21,213 nt of DNA from Clostridia bacterium (GCA_900766895.1 CAAFXF010000133.1:1-21213), one strand, 5' to 3'; positions 9,201 to 15,058 are shown, counted from the first letter of the stretch. Notes: generated by a model from the sequence alone, not told the origin. Translations and numbers: made by a program.

Positions 9201-11261
9201 TACGCAAACGCAACCTATGTTTATGTTGAGGATACCTTTGATGTTGACAGACAGATGGATGTTTATCCGGGCACCACAATCAAGATAGGCAAGAACTACA
9301 AGCTGTTCGGCAGAGTAAAGCTTGACCACGATACAAGGCTGTATTGCGGTGGCAAGATTGACTCGAAGAGATATATTGATGTCGGTCAGTATGCAGACCT
9401 CTTTGCAAAGGGCGGTATCAGCGCATGGAACTATGTTGTAATACGAGAGCATGCTATGCTTTATAGTGGCGGTGATGTTAAGTGCGGTACTACCTACGAG
9501 GGCAAGACTGCATCTACAACATACACAGAGGGCTCGCTTAAGGCAACGCTTTCCAACATTAAGATTCGTGACGAGTCAACTGCTTTTGTCAGTGGTAATA
9601 TGACTGCGTTCAGCTATATCGAGCTTGGCAAGAAGGACGAATCGTATGTTGACAATCTTCGTAAGCCGGAGGATCCTTCATCGGGTAATGTATGTACCTG
9701 CTCAAGCAGATGTACCGGCTCGGGCGACGAACAGCACGACGGTGACTGTCCTGTTTGCGCAAGTGATTACAGTAGATGTACCGGCCCGCTTGAATGTATT
9801 TGTGAAAGCGAATGTACATCTGAAAGCTATAATGCCGATTGTCCTGTATGTAATGCAAACATTGCAGAATGTAAGCATGTTAATCCTGAAACAATAGAGG
9901 GTGCACAGTGTACCTGTAAAGATACAAGATGTACCTCTGCGAAGGCAGACTGTCCGGTATGTAGTACGGATTACAGCAAGTGTGAGGTCGGCGGTGAGGA
10001 AACCGTTCTTGAAAACGACATTACAAGAGATTTGACCGATAAGGCTAACGGCGGTAATTTCTACATAGGCAGGGCTCTTGTATCGTATACAAGCTACATC
10101 AGGCAGTACGGCTTCTCAAGCACGTTGGTCGGTAGATATGTATTTGCCAACAGGTATCTGACCTTGCGTAGCAATTCGGATATGTGGGTGCTTCCTGAAG
10201 CATTTAACAACGACACATATAAGCATGTTGACAAAACCTTTGAAAGTGACGGAACTATTCTCGGTGATATTATCAAGTTCATCAAGGAAACTGCATTTAA
10301 GGTGCAGGATAAGCTGTCGCTTAAGAACGGCTCAATCTACTCAATGGGTGATTTGTCGCTGAACAAGAATGCATCAATAATGGGTACTCACGATTGCTAT
10401 GTATTCGGTCAGGCAACATTGCTTCACGATTCGTTGATGTACTTTGGCCACGATGTCAAGTTCTACGGTCCGAGCTTTGACCTTAGCGGTATATTTACCG
10501 GTAACTTTACAGGCTTTACCGCAGCGGGAGATGTTTACACCACTATGAAGTGTAACAACAAGGCAAAGCATCCGTCCGGCTACACAATTTACACAAAGAA
10601 TTATGATCCTACAAAGTCATATGTTTGTGACAAGTGCGGTGCTGCATTGAGCAAGAGTACGGTAAGAGAGGCTGTAACCTGCCCTGTTACCGTCTATGCA
10701 AACAACGATCTTGTAATGGCAACCTCTGTTAATATGAGTCTTTGCTATGCAGTTGCCTGCAACGGTGATGTTACAATATCCGACCCGTATTCAAGCAATA
10801 CCTATGATGATAGGAACCTGTATCAGCTTCCAAATGCTATTGCTTCATATAACGGCAACATTACCTATGCAACAATGTACGGCAAGATTGCGGCATTGTT
10901 CTACGCTCCGTCAGGAAATTCAACCCCTGAAAAGACGGTCGGTAATGTTAAGCTTGACGGATTTTATCAAGAGGTATGGGGCTCAATCATCGGTGATACC
11001 GTAACGGTTGACACCTTCTACATCAATCTCCACAGGTTCAATAACTGGAGAACTATGGACCTTCAAATTGCCGAATCGGGTAATGTATACCTGATTTCAA
11101 AGGAAGAATATGACAAGTATGTCAATAATGTTGACGAGGCATTTATGACCAGCGGCAACACAGAGGACGAAACAAAGGGCGGCGCATCGCTGTTCTTTGA
11201 CAAGGATATTCTTGACAAGGGCGAGGTCTCGGGTGGAGGCTTGGAGCAAACCACTAATTAA
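258..11261 (+). CDS. Giant TadE/TadG-anchored beta-helix surface protein (about 3,667 aa)
   Basis: Predicted extracellular filament or adhesin of roughly 390 kDa (rough estimate). The N-terminus (KKLFKRK, hydrophobic segment about residues 13-39, then LQNAVDSATVAVAH) matches TadE/TadG-like Flp pilus-associated proteins, and the following VTVAV...YWSAFSGLTG...SGYAKC stretch fits that family's pilin-like part. The basic flank implies N-in, C-out topology. Residues about 60-970 are less repetitive and include a GDVHSN motif. From about 975 to 3600 the sequence is beta-strand/turn rich, with degenerate NxGxLxVxG turns typical of a parallel beta-helix. Six-Cys modules lie at 283-308 and 3146-3242, and a C...CxxC...C zinc-ribbon-like motif at 3432-3475. 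No LPXTG, cell-wall-binding repeat or dockerin is visible, and the protein ends in GGGLEQTTN. TTG at 258 is preferred over GTG at 249 because of the AAGGAG spacing. The usual pilin G/xxxxE processing motif is not evident. TadG family members are usually a few hundred residues, so this is exceptional. The function (adhesion, matrix or pilus-tip role) is inferred. Confidence 0.8.
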   Translation: MKKLFKRKENGDIALISIFASIVILTILALIIDFGLIYYQSARLQNAVDSATVAVAHNLMADDASVKNTVETYMKENGVDITEKGYGAITPGTLTTKITYGDEDAIVLIDKKGLLTEEAEDADDGRYITAGYLKVTVAVKCKGYWSAFSGLTGKQIVKSGYAKCSMQYNDMPEALKYTIFGNSPNTTDDYRKMTVRIDGRTNNTQAVANMFVKIINGINEGFVQPIIGAFGGEPNYNTLLNASLSHAIVNGDVHSNSDISIGVNTLQASRAKDADFNGKAEECICSIKCKENSVNRYCTVCQNDYRKCDGDEQTNDDYNQVIFTAVNKIDFSAGKYANNSFIGSVIGSDNDFETRVYVRNFQYVEQTQVVLYVLDQIDFDTITSTETLRSVFTQTATEYFTNSITLPESQRNAILAQADNLEYISKNKYQLNAQKSIVYAASNAMANDVMLAVQSGNTLVNMLQPVLDSGGIDPTATPETLLKYDGTHLDIENSVVTFTKPDSDQTAELYIVDSENTNRSVIDMTKQSLTTASATAGYRFAVAKTFQQFANHIDAPNMKPYFIRAINRSVKNATTTKDSDSTATEYEDAKSVKDAVKKSQTRLINTINSKNTMATINNGDGTFSKGSADATTDPSAVADGQSDTYIDNIYRTSASVTRQETSPLFRYRLNSTTNDKNKLVTNNDNGKSPYTLIKYGNNDAGHTTYNGVKVFNDEGNLSTAQEVVDDYAQKNNSKYGKNAVDKFEQTDVLVDADADDPSVHDYENHYGDDAVAKKKHYIENTLMLSEDSKFTDAAPKKEDVFLMSSGTKKSYLEQNITNIKSMAGAIGSTALAIPADLRVDPVASRYRTLIDATVADLGYTLENSTGLSYTGEASISKDYNKPDGTHVHTEYSYESLLPGRDGIVEPDKSVDAILADTRKDFKITKEELEQLAINKYNEYKVLKDTTGWGTSGGIGQISSGYEDTYWTYSLKNNTVYNGDINNPWRPVSKFYGVRVPSGYSVHVNGSLKCDDGKGGGGAHTRIGDDSDPTKQTYLYVRDNLRSNRGDIYIGDNTTVIVGGHIFVTGGHSLYIGKNSKVISYWEINVEGQMVVGENSVVVSITKPTNSASIAADLLTTGAGSRIYITGDIMKRDSGDISIGGELYSGGAMYKASGSGSFNFHANSKTFLGRDLSPEGGGDINLSENAIVVATLPTEWDETKRNETGVVRATGGYKINMATGSVLVTLGDLYHRVDASSYNMEPGSLIVTDMVKSGNSSNTSWLSNIIAKKIDTYTLVFKEGAHVFCSDEIWIAGNKTIELNNSVKIVAGKNTSGESVSGNSAFKFSDDYNNATNKEFAIGCTGTITGFASGDFVLGANCFLSAQGLSISNLTINQGGGFLIPYDQNTNTNITNLTVNDGNSTYIGNNLNVSGTITVNADLDLYKVASANSIVVNSGNLIVDTDCTATNITVKGEMNVANTLTCSGTIENHGKLLVGVAPNGSNLGNSGALSASSGTINNYGTVQVYGCSNSNGNTVIGTLNNKYNTAKSKGSVFYAAYGNILNPATVSITSINNEASCKVICPDILQIQTAVNNGFVEAGTLSCTSSFTNYQYGQVKLRSATCSGNITNDGIIQSTGTFSVSGAVNNTKNIRLDSGCTITGKLTNSDSGNVQVTGNDANFADVDNSGNISVSGQLISSKTYINSGFTCTASQSKIYRLENSGTFSTALLNRNGSTESNIINTGTLELYSTESSASSNVTSIDNSGNFVSNRSVYTGNLVNTGKLEVFESLESSGNITNSAKLYAHKSIKASSAINNNSNGSTGESNSTIYAGMGNGSDYAIYAGSINNGANIVVGSDDIYVAKMFAALQSSFVCVIDGGIDTEDFELNNNCSLSYNDNLNIRRKLVNKGNILLTEAKAKQIENHGNLYIESNGNFRLDYLENKETGSIAFDGGTLELNEQVESVSIHNKGNLYVKGDVYCHGAFYSKGGEAYIYGDLDAANSVAFNNAGIYLEENAQLYVYGNVPTNEAGNGVYIKAKTDDTLPNAVYSVYGKGNTINSGTINSDQPSSKLYFGGDVEVSTTNNTQTMKGQSFFYGKYTTSATMNFNIESEGLVYIADNVDAQETSVYVKSSGLYCYGKSIKFKNIYGDAGRIYLINLPISIYEGVSGKIELSNASMIYMPKGVTLPDGKLDMTDDCLNLSDPSVIIPITNDNFSKANSGFVTSGNASVYKTTLTIPEGSTLCVGGNLYLLGLTARIVVNGSLYVTGKIYYSNNITPTKLNSTEISELSDVRFDELITMGGQNAEMFIGKTKSGTVNLKNELNLYGNQKLYMENNLSTTGNLTNAETSKGGIGSGSLVPNRGESVIIEGNSKAYISGDFFTNGPDNNLGNAVYVAKDASLSCGGNLYNDSAIYNYGTFFVFGEMVNYKKADGTEESEARKYSSDKKESDQNYLGISLLNGNEGARTARFFVGGHLKDETVSQKTIIFEGYAQNWGTVNIAQPVWIKGHRVNGKTWVRVIGENGDVSYGTRSYTAGSGPKYENAPRMSWVAEQASHANFGNHVALLGGYIGYNADSTGALENMPVFSTEGDCTYGMGIMNGGIFYAKGAVGYTGKVGHTLNNTEMTGIDAYSDYYINHIEVFYFASSGAEGDKKGSYSILNGYTYYPDRKTGTCPQNNKAVFYAGSGVQVGYSEDSVGNEIGGSVSNWGDMYINGSLTVYSNKDYSINMIALSAQPNSRTVVAGNVFSSGGFVTMRNALFMCEGDLISKRCARIGVSELVTSDDDINYSSYTYVGGNMVTSTNGTGGNGDLASGLGINIASWNYLDIFSNANIYVGGSFFTNSIFHPFQNVTIVVDGKDKGKVNTSTNFITWLQTIANGVSLSISGYNKDDFKFIVNDRFDVQKTRAEGRTTSMFDRYYIHGSVYLNGRAKIADMTKFYVYGSFVNRTDLIAKLSSFEVGRALDVNNDGDTWASKGTFVDSNDAPRTIRDGSGNYILNPDYDYNYANATYVYVEDTFDVDRQMDVYPGTTIKIGKNYKLFGRVKLDHDTRLYCGGKIDSKRYIDVGQYADLFAKGGISAWNYVVIREHAMLYSGGDVKCGTTYEGKTASTTYTEGSLKATLSNIKIRDESTAFVSGNMTAFSYIELGKKDESYVDNLRKPEDPSSGNVCTCSSRCTGSGDEQHDGDCPVCASDYSRCTGPLECICESECTSESYNADCPVCNANIAECKHVNPETIEGAQCTCKDTRCTSAKADCPVCSTDYSKCEVGGEETVLENDITRDLTDKANGGNFYIGRALVSYTSYIRQYGFSSTLVGRYVFANRYLTLRSNSDMWVLPEAFNNDTYKHVDKTFESDGTILGDIIKFIKETAFKVQDKLSLKNGSIYSMGDLSLNKNASIMGTHDCYVFGQATLLHDSLMYFGHDVKFYGPSFDLSGIFTGNFTGFTAAGDVYTTMKCNNKAKHPSGYTIYTKNYDPTKSYVCDKCGAALSKSTVREAVTCPVTVYANNDLVMATSVNMSLCYAVACNGDVTISDPYSSNTYDDRNLYQLPNAIASYNGNITYATMYGKIAALFYAPSGNSTPEKTVGNVKLDGFYQEVWGSIIGDTVTVDTFYINLHRFNNWRTMDLQIAESGNVYLISKEEYDKYVNNVDEAFMTSGNTEDETKGGASLFFDKDILDKGEVSGGGLEQTTN
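1104..1181 (+). other. Six-cysteine module 1 in the giant protein
   Basis: Residues 283-308 show the spacing CxCx3Cx8Cx2Cx5C (ECICSIKC then CTVCQNDYRKC). This is the same pattern as the three modules near the C-terminus but lies some 2,860 residues upstream. I associate CxC...DCPVC modules with Firmicutes surface proteins. Whether the cysteines bind metal or form disulphides cannot be told from sequence. Confidence 0.6.
4381..6290 (+). repeat. Degenerate Asn/Gly-rich beta-helix repeats in the giant protein
   Basis: Residues about 1375-2010 repeat short units of roughly 20-25 residues with a core such as NxGxLxV or NSGNISVSG. Examples are IENHGKLLV, INNYGTVQV, ITNDGIIQS, VDNSGNISV, LENSGTFST, IINTGTLEL, IDNSGNFVS, LVNTGKLEV and IENHGNLYI. 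Each unit reads as an Asn-Gly turn followed by a short beta strand, as in stacked parallel beta-helix rungs. The DNA itself is not a perfect repeat, so the repeats are old and diverged. Confidence 0.6.
9693..9983 (+). other. Tandem array of three six-cysteine modules in the giant protein
   Basis: Residues 3146-3242 hold three consecutive modules with spacing CxCx3-4Cx6-11Cx2Cx5C: CTCSSRC...DCPVCASDYSRC, CICESEC...DCPVCNANIAEC and CTCKDTRC...DCPVCSTDYSKC. The DCPVC core is shared by all three. Acidic, Gly- and Ser-rich linkers separate the array from the flanking beta-helix. They may act as a rigid cross-linked or metal-binding knot, which is inference. Confidence 0.65.
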
Positions 11262-11266
11262 TTTAC

Positions 11267-11309
11267 AGGCAAAAACGATGATGTTATATTGTCGTTTTTG
11301 CCTTGTTTT
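11267..11309 (+). terminator. Hairpin with weak T-tract after the giant gene
   Basis: A perfect 12-bp stem (AGGCAAAAACGA at 11267-11278 with TCGTTTTTGCCT at 11292-11303) has a 13-base loop and is followed by TGTTTTA. It begins five bases after the stop codon of the giant gene and ends about 30 bases before the next start. The T-tract is interrupted by G, so read-through into the next two genes is plausible. No separate promoter is obvious in the gap. Confidence 0.6.
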
Positions 11310-11335
11310 AACAAAGATTGGATAGGAATAATTTA

Positions 11336-12118
11336 ATGGCAAAGGGAATTTTACGCTCAAGGGCGGCAAAAATTATAATATCGGTGTTAGTGGTTGTTGC
11401 TTTGGCGGCTACGGTATTTTTAAGCATTGGCTCAAGCAACGGTACCATCAGCAAGGGTAACTCAAAGCAGTACAACGCATCCGAATTGATAAAGAATGAG
11501 GACTCGCTTATGCAGGATGACCTCATAGCCTTTTTAGGCTCTGATTTTGTATACGGCACAAAGTCCGACGGTCAATCATTTGTGGATTACTTGATTAAGG
11601 TTGACGGCATAAAGGCAAAGAAATACGGCGGTGAGGGCTACACCCTTAACGGCAAGGGCGAGGGCTCGCTTGTTGAAAGCCTTAATTCTGTTATAAAAAA
11701 CGGGCTTAACCCTATGGTGCTGTTTTGCGAGGTGCCTGTCTGCAACGAAAAGGGCAGGCTGAAGCTCGGAGAGCTGACCGGTAGCTATTTTATAGGTGAT
11801 TATGACACCTCTACAATAATCGGTGCGATGGAATATATTTGCTCGAGTGCCGATATGAATTGGGGCTGTAAGGTTGTGTTTATCACCTGTCCTAACGATG
11901 ACAACAAAAAGTATGCCCAAATTGTTGAGGCCGCAAATCAGGTGGCTCAAAAGTGGAATTCGGGTATCTTGAATTTTTACGATAACGAGGAAATCGTTAT
12001 TGATAAAAAGCAAAGGAGATTGTACTTTGTCGATTCCTCATCTCCTACCAAGGCAGGATATAACGCCGTTTACGGCCCTATGGCAGAGGAATATATAAAC
12101 GACAAATTTCATATGTAA
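11336..12118 (+). CDS. Membrane-anchored SGNH-hydrolase-like protein, probably catalytically altered
   Basis: A 260-residue protein with a basic N-terminus (KGILRSRAAK) and one hydrophobic segment at about residues 12-32, so it is likely an extracytoplasmic domain on a signal anchor. The rest resembles the clostridial SGNH/GDSL hydrolase fold. FLGSDFVYG (66-74) occupies the place of block I, the GAMEYI helix and VVFITCPNDDN strand follow, and DSSSPTKAGY (233-242) occupies the place of the family's DxxHPTxAGY block. At the usual catalytic Ser position stands Asp70, giving G-S-D instead of G-D-S. The usual His of DxxH is Ser236, while Asp233 is retained. It may therefore be a pseudoenzyme or use shifted residues. 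The ATG at 11336 is chosen because AGGA lies eight bases upstream; a TTG at 11318 would lack a binding site. The gene lies between the giant surface gene and a phosphopantetheinyl transferase gene, which it overlaps by one base. Its role with the giant protein is unproven. Confidence 0.65.
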   Translation: MAKGILRSRAAKIIISVLVVVALAATVFLSIGSSNGTISKGNSKQYNASELIKNEDSLMQDDLIAFLGSDFVYGTKSDGQSFVDYLIKVDGIKAKKYGGEGYTLNGKGEGSLVESLNSVIKNGLNPMVLFCEVPVCNEKGRLKLGELTGSYFIGDYDTSTIIGAMEYICSSADMNWGCKVVFITCPNDDNKKYAQIVEAANQVAQKWNSGILNFYDNEEIVIDKKQRRLYFVDSSSPTKAGYNAVYGPMAEEYINDKFHM

Positions 12119-12693
12119 TGGTTGATACTATAATAATTTCTATCGCAGAGGCGAAAAAGGTCAGTGCCGATTTTTTCATTGCTAATTACCCTTTGAGGTA
12201 TAAGCGGTCGTTTCAATACAGCAACAGTGATGATGCCCTGCGTTGCCTCGCGGTTGCCCTTTTGCTCGACAAAGCGGGTATAAAGGAAAACGAGGTGACG
12301 GTTGACGAAAACGGCAAGCCTGCCCTCAAAAACGGTGGATATATCAGCATTTCTCACAGCGGGGAATACTGTGCCTTGGCGGTAGCCGACACACCCGTCG
12401 GTGTTGATGTTGAACAAATCGGCAGGGTGGATGACAGAATTGCAAGCAGATTCTTTACCGAAACCGAAAGGCAGTGGGCACACGGTGATGCCACCCGACT
12501 TACTGTTGTTTGGACTGTTAAGGAGGCTGTCGCAAAGCTTGACGGCACGGGCATAAAAATGCTTTGGAACAGCATTGATGTAACACCGCTTGTTAACGGA
12601 AATGAGCTTGATTTTAACGGCAAAAAAATAAAAGCCGAGATAAAAAATCTCGACAATTATATCTTATCGGTATGTAAAGCCTGTACTCCGTAA
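12118..12693 (+). CDS. 4'-phosphopantetheinyl transferase, Sfp type
   Basis: Cytoplasmic enzyme that transfers the 4'-phosphopantetheine arm of coenzyme A to a serine of an acyl- or peptidyl-carrier protein. The family motifs appear in order: GKPAL (66-70), SISHSG (77-82), GVDVEQ (95-100, with Asp97 and Glu99 as the likely magnesium ligands), FFTETE (112-117) and WTVKEAVAK (132-140, the WxxKEAxxK signature with catalytic Glu136). All key residues are present, so it should be active. At 191 residues it is shorter than Sfp (about 220) and much longer than AcpS (about 120). The start ATG overlaps the previous stop codon (TAATG), indicating translational coupling with the SGNH-like gene. No carrier protein, polyketide or peptide synthase gene is present nearby, so its substrate may be the general fatty-acid ACP or a carrier elsewhere in the genome. 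Confidence 0.88.
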   Translation: MVDTIIISIAEAKKVSADFFIANYPLRYKRSFQYSNSDDALRCLAVALLLDKAGIKENEVTVDENGKPALKNGGYISISHSGEYCALAVADTPVGVDVEQIGRVDDRIASRFFTETERQWAHGDATRLTVVWTVKEAVAKLDGTGIKMLWNSIDVTPLVNGNELDFNGKKIKAEIKNLDNYILSVCKACTP

Positions 12694-12714
12694 GGGGAAC
12701 AGGCTTATGTTTTT
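12678..12714 (+). terminator. Intrinsic terminator after the phosphopantetheinyl transferase gene
   Basis: The stem AGCCTGT-A-CTCC (12678-12689) pairs with GGGG-A-ACAGGCT (12694-12705). It has one A/A mismatch, one G-U pair, a GTAA loop that contains the stop codon, and a following T-rich run (TATGTTTTT). The convergent tex gene ends 13 bases away, so the hairpin may act from both sides, although the T-run favours the plus strand. Confidence 0.75.
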
Positions 12715-12717
12715 GCT

Positions 12718-14865
12718 TTAGTTATTTGGATTTTTCATTGTTAGTGAAATTCGCTTTTTGTCAACATCAACACTCAACACCCAAACAGTCACTATGTCGC
12801 CCACCTTAAGCACATCCGACGGATGCTTGATGTACCTGTTTGTGATTTGGCTGATGTGCACAAGTCCGTCCTGATGAACACCGATGTCAACAAATGCACC
12901 GAAATCAATTACATTTCGCACGGTACCCTTAAGCTCCATACCTGCCTTAAGGTCCTCCATACCCATAACGTCGGTACGCAAAAGAGGCTTTGGCAGTTCG
13001 TCTCTCGGGTCTCTGCCCGGCTTTGAAAGCTCCGACACAATGTCAATGAGGGTTGGCTCTCCTATGTCAAGCATTTGTGCAAGCGCCGATGTTCCGATGC
13101 TTTGCACCTGAGCCTGAAGCTTTGTGATGTTTCCGCTCCTGATGTCTGCCTCGGTTACGGAGCAAACCTTCAAAAGCTCCTTTGCGGCATCGTAGCTTTC
13201 CGGGTGAACGGCTGTGTTGTCAAGCACGTTCTTGCTTTCTGCAACTCGCAGGAAGCCCGCACACTGCTCAAATGCCTTTGGACCGAGCTTTGAAACCTTC
13301 TTTAGCTGACTGCGTGAGGTGAATGAGCCGTTTTCCTCTCTGAATGCAACAATATTTTTTGCTATGGCACTTGTTACTCCTGCAACTCTGCCCAGGAGCT
13401 GTGGGGAGGCTGTGTTAAGGTCAACACCGACACTGTTAACACAGGCCTCAACAACACCGTCGAGCGCGGCAGACAATTCTTTTTGAGGCATATCGTGCTG
13501 ATATTGACCGACACCGATAGCCTTTGGGTCAATCTTTACAAGCTCTGCAAGTGGATCCTGCAAACGCCTTGCAATGCTGACGGCACTGCGCAGGCTGACG
13601 TCAAATTGCGGAAATTCCTCTGCCGCAAGCTTTGATGCAGAGTAAACGGACGCACCTGCCTCGCTGACAACCATATAGCTTATTCCGCAATCAAGCTCCT
13701 TTATAAGCTCTGATGCAAACACCTCGGTTTCGTGTGTTGCCGTGCCGTTGCCTATTGCAAACATTTTTACATTGTATTTTTTTACAAGGTCTGTGATTAT
13801 TTTCTTTGCCTCGTCAATTTTATTGTGCGGAGGTGCAGGGTAAATAACTCCCGTATCAAGCACCTTGCCGGTTTCGCTTATTACTGCAACCTTACAGCCT
13901 GTGCGGTATCCGGGGTCAAGACCTATGGTTACATTGCCCTTAACAGGTGGCTGCATAAGCAGCTGCTTTGTGTTTTCGCCAAACACCTTTATTGATGCTT
14001 CGCACGCCTTGTCCGTCAGCTCGTTGCGTATCTCTCTTTCTATCGAAGGAAATATTAGACGGCTGTATGAATCATCAATGGCTTCGATAACAAGGTCGGT
14101 AGCCTTGGTGTTGTTTTTGCAATGCAGGTTGAATAAAAGGTCGGTTGCTATGGTTTTGTCAAAATCAATGCCAACCTTTAGCTTGCCCTCCTTTTCACCG
14201 CGGTTAATGGCCAAAATTCTGTGTCCTGCGATGGATTTTACAGGCTCGCTGTATTCCTTGTACATTTCGTAAACTCCAAGGTCGTCATCGGCACCCTTGC
14301 TTGTGATAACGCCGTTGCTGTTTACTGCGTAGCGGATAAGCTTTCTGCCGTTTGCGTCATCGGATACAAGCTCGGCAATGATGTCCTTTGCTCCCTGCAA
14401 TGCAGAGTCAACATCCGGCACGTCATCAGTGATGTATTCCTGTGCCAAAACTTCCGGTGCAGGCGTACCCTTTTCCTGTGCGTAAATTGCGTCTGCAAGC
14501 GGTTGCAGGCCGAGCGCCTTTGCAACAGATGCTCTTGTTTTACGCTTTGGACGAAACGGACGGTAAATATCCTCAAGCTCTGTCATTGTTTTTGCGTTTT
14601 GGATAGATTGCAAAATCTCGTCCGTCATTTGCTCTTGCTCGGTGATTGCGGCAATGATTTTTTCCTTTTGCTCCTCAAGGTTGCGAAGATATGCAAGCCT
14701 GTCGCTCAGCTCTCGCAGCAGCTGGTCGTCAAGCGAGCCCGTTGCCTCTTTTCTGTATCGGGCAATAAAGGGAATTGTGTTGCCGTCGTCAATAAGCTTT
14801 AGGGTGTTTTCCACCTGCCATGGCTTGAGCGAAAACTCAAGCTGTAATTGCTTTGAAATGTCCAT
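12718..14865 (-). CDS. tex: Tex family RNA-binding transcription accessory protein
   Basis: Cytoplasmic housekeeping factor of the Tex/Spt6-like family, which binds nucleic acid and associates with the transcription machinery. The 715-residue length fits the family (about 720-780). Order of parts: the Tex N-terminal helical region (about 1-200, with IPFIARYRKEATG at 31-43 and LEDIYRPFRPKRKTRA near 97-112), a YqgF/RuvX-like RNase H fold (about 311-430, TIGLDPGYRTG with Asp317), a helix-hairpin-helix section (about 480-540, VDLNTASPQLLGRVAGV) and a C-terminal S1 domain (about 641-711, GTVRNVIDFGAFVDIGVHQDGLVHIS). The start is supported by AAAGGAAG seven bases upstream. It is convergent with the phosphopantetheinyl transferase gene and divergent from the sugar operon, and is probably independent of both. 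Nothing abnormal was seen. Confidence 0.95.
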   Translation of the reverse strand: MDISKQLQLEFSLKPWQVENTLKLIDDGNTIPFIARYRKEATGSLDDQLLRELSDRLAYLRNLEEQKEKIIAAITEQEQMTDEILQSIQNAKTMTELEDIYRPFRPKRKTRASVAKALGLQPLADAIYAQEKGTPAPEVLAQEYITDDVPDVDSALQGAKDIIAELVSDDANGRKLIRYAVNSNGVITSKGADDDLGVYEMYKEYSEPVKSIAGHRILAINRGEKEGKLKVGIDFDKTIATDLLFNLHCKNNTKATDLVIEAIDDSYSRLIFPSIEREIRNELTDKACEASIKVFGENTKQLLMQPPVKGNVTIGLDPGYRTGCKVAVISETGKVLDTGVIYPAPPHNKIDEAKKIITDLVKKYNVKMFAIGNGTATHETEVFASELIKELDCGISYMVVSEAGASVYSASKLAAEEFPQFDVSLRSAVSIARRLQDPLAELVKIDPKAIGVGQYQHDMPQKELSAALDGVVEACVNSVGVDLNTASPQLLGRVAGVTSAIAKNIVAFREENGSFTSRSQLKKVSKLGPKAFEQCAGFLRVAESKNVLDNTAVHPESYDAAKELLKVCSVTEADIRSGNITKLQAQVQSIGTSALAQMLDIGEPTLIDIVSELSKPGRDPRDELPKPLLRTDVMGMEDLKAGMELKGTVRNVIDFGAFVDIGVHQDGLVHISQITNRYIKHPSDVLKVGDIVTVWVLSVDVDKKRISLTMKNPNN

Positions 14866-14904
14866 AAATTCTTCCTTTAATATTTTTCTTTTTGTAACAT
14901 ATTC

Positions 14905-14933
14905 AGTTTATCAAAAATCATTCTGTGTTTCAA
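14905..14933 (-). promoter_or_regulatory. Possible tex promoter
   Basis: Read on the minus strand, TTGAAA (14928-14933) and TAAACT (14905-14910) are separated by 17 bases and lie about 40 bases upstream of the tex start. The -10 box matches the consensus at only four of six positions, so the assignment is tentative. Confidence 0.35.
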
Positions 14934-15012
14934 GGAATATTTGCTTTGTGCCTTTCGTTAATTTACATAAAAATAATAGGATATTTTTGCCGTTCAAATC
15001 AGTAAATAGTTC

Positions 15013-15042
15013 TTGAATATTGCCTTTATATTATATTATAAT
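15013..15042 (+). promoter_or_regulatory. Sigma-70-like promoter of the sugar operon
   Basis: TTGAAT (15013-15018) and a perfect TATAAT (15037-15042) are separated by 18 bases in a very AT-rich stretch. Transcription would begin near 15049-15052, about 57 bases before the first gene of the operon. Confidence 0.6.
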
Positions 15043-15058
15043 TATGATGTGTAGGTAT

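Noticed and set aside
8553..9452. Long antisense open frames inside the giant gene
   Set aside because: They mirror the biased codon pattern of the plus-strand gene, lack ribosome binding sites and give Ile/Val/Cys-rich sequences with no recognisable domain.
11318..11335. TTG at 11318 as the start of the SGNH-like gene
   Set aside because: It lacks a ribosome binding site, and AGGA lies inside this stretch at the right distance for ATG 11336.
14221..14802. A 193-codon frame opposite tex
   Set aside because: The Tex N-terminal domain is intact on the other strand; the product is Cys- and Leu-rich shadow sequence.
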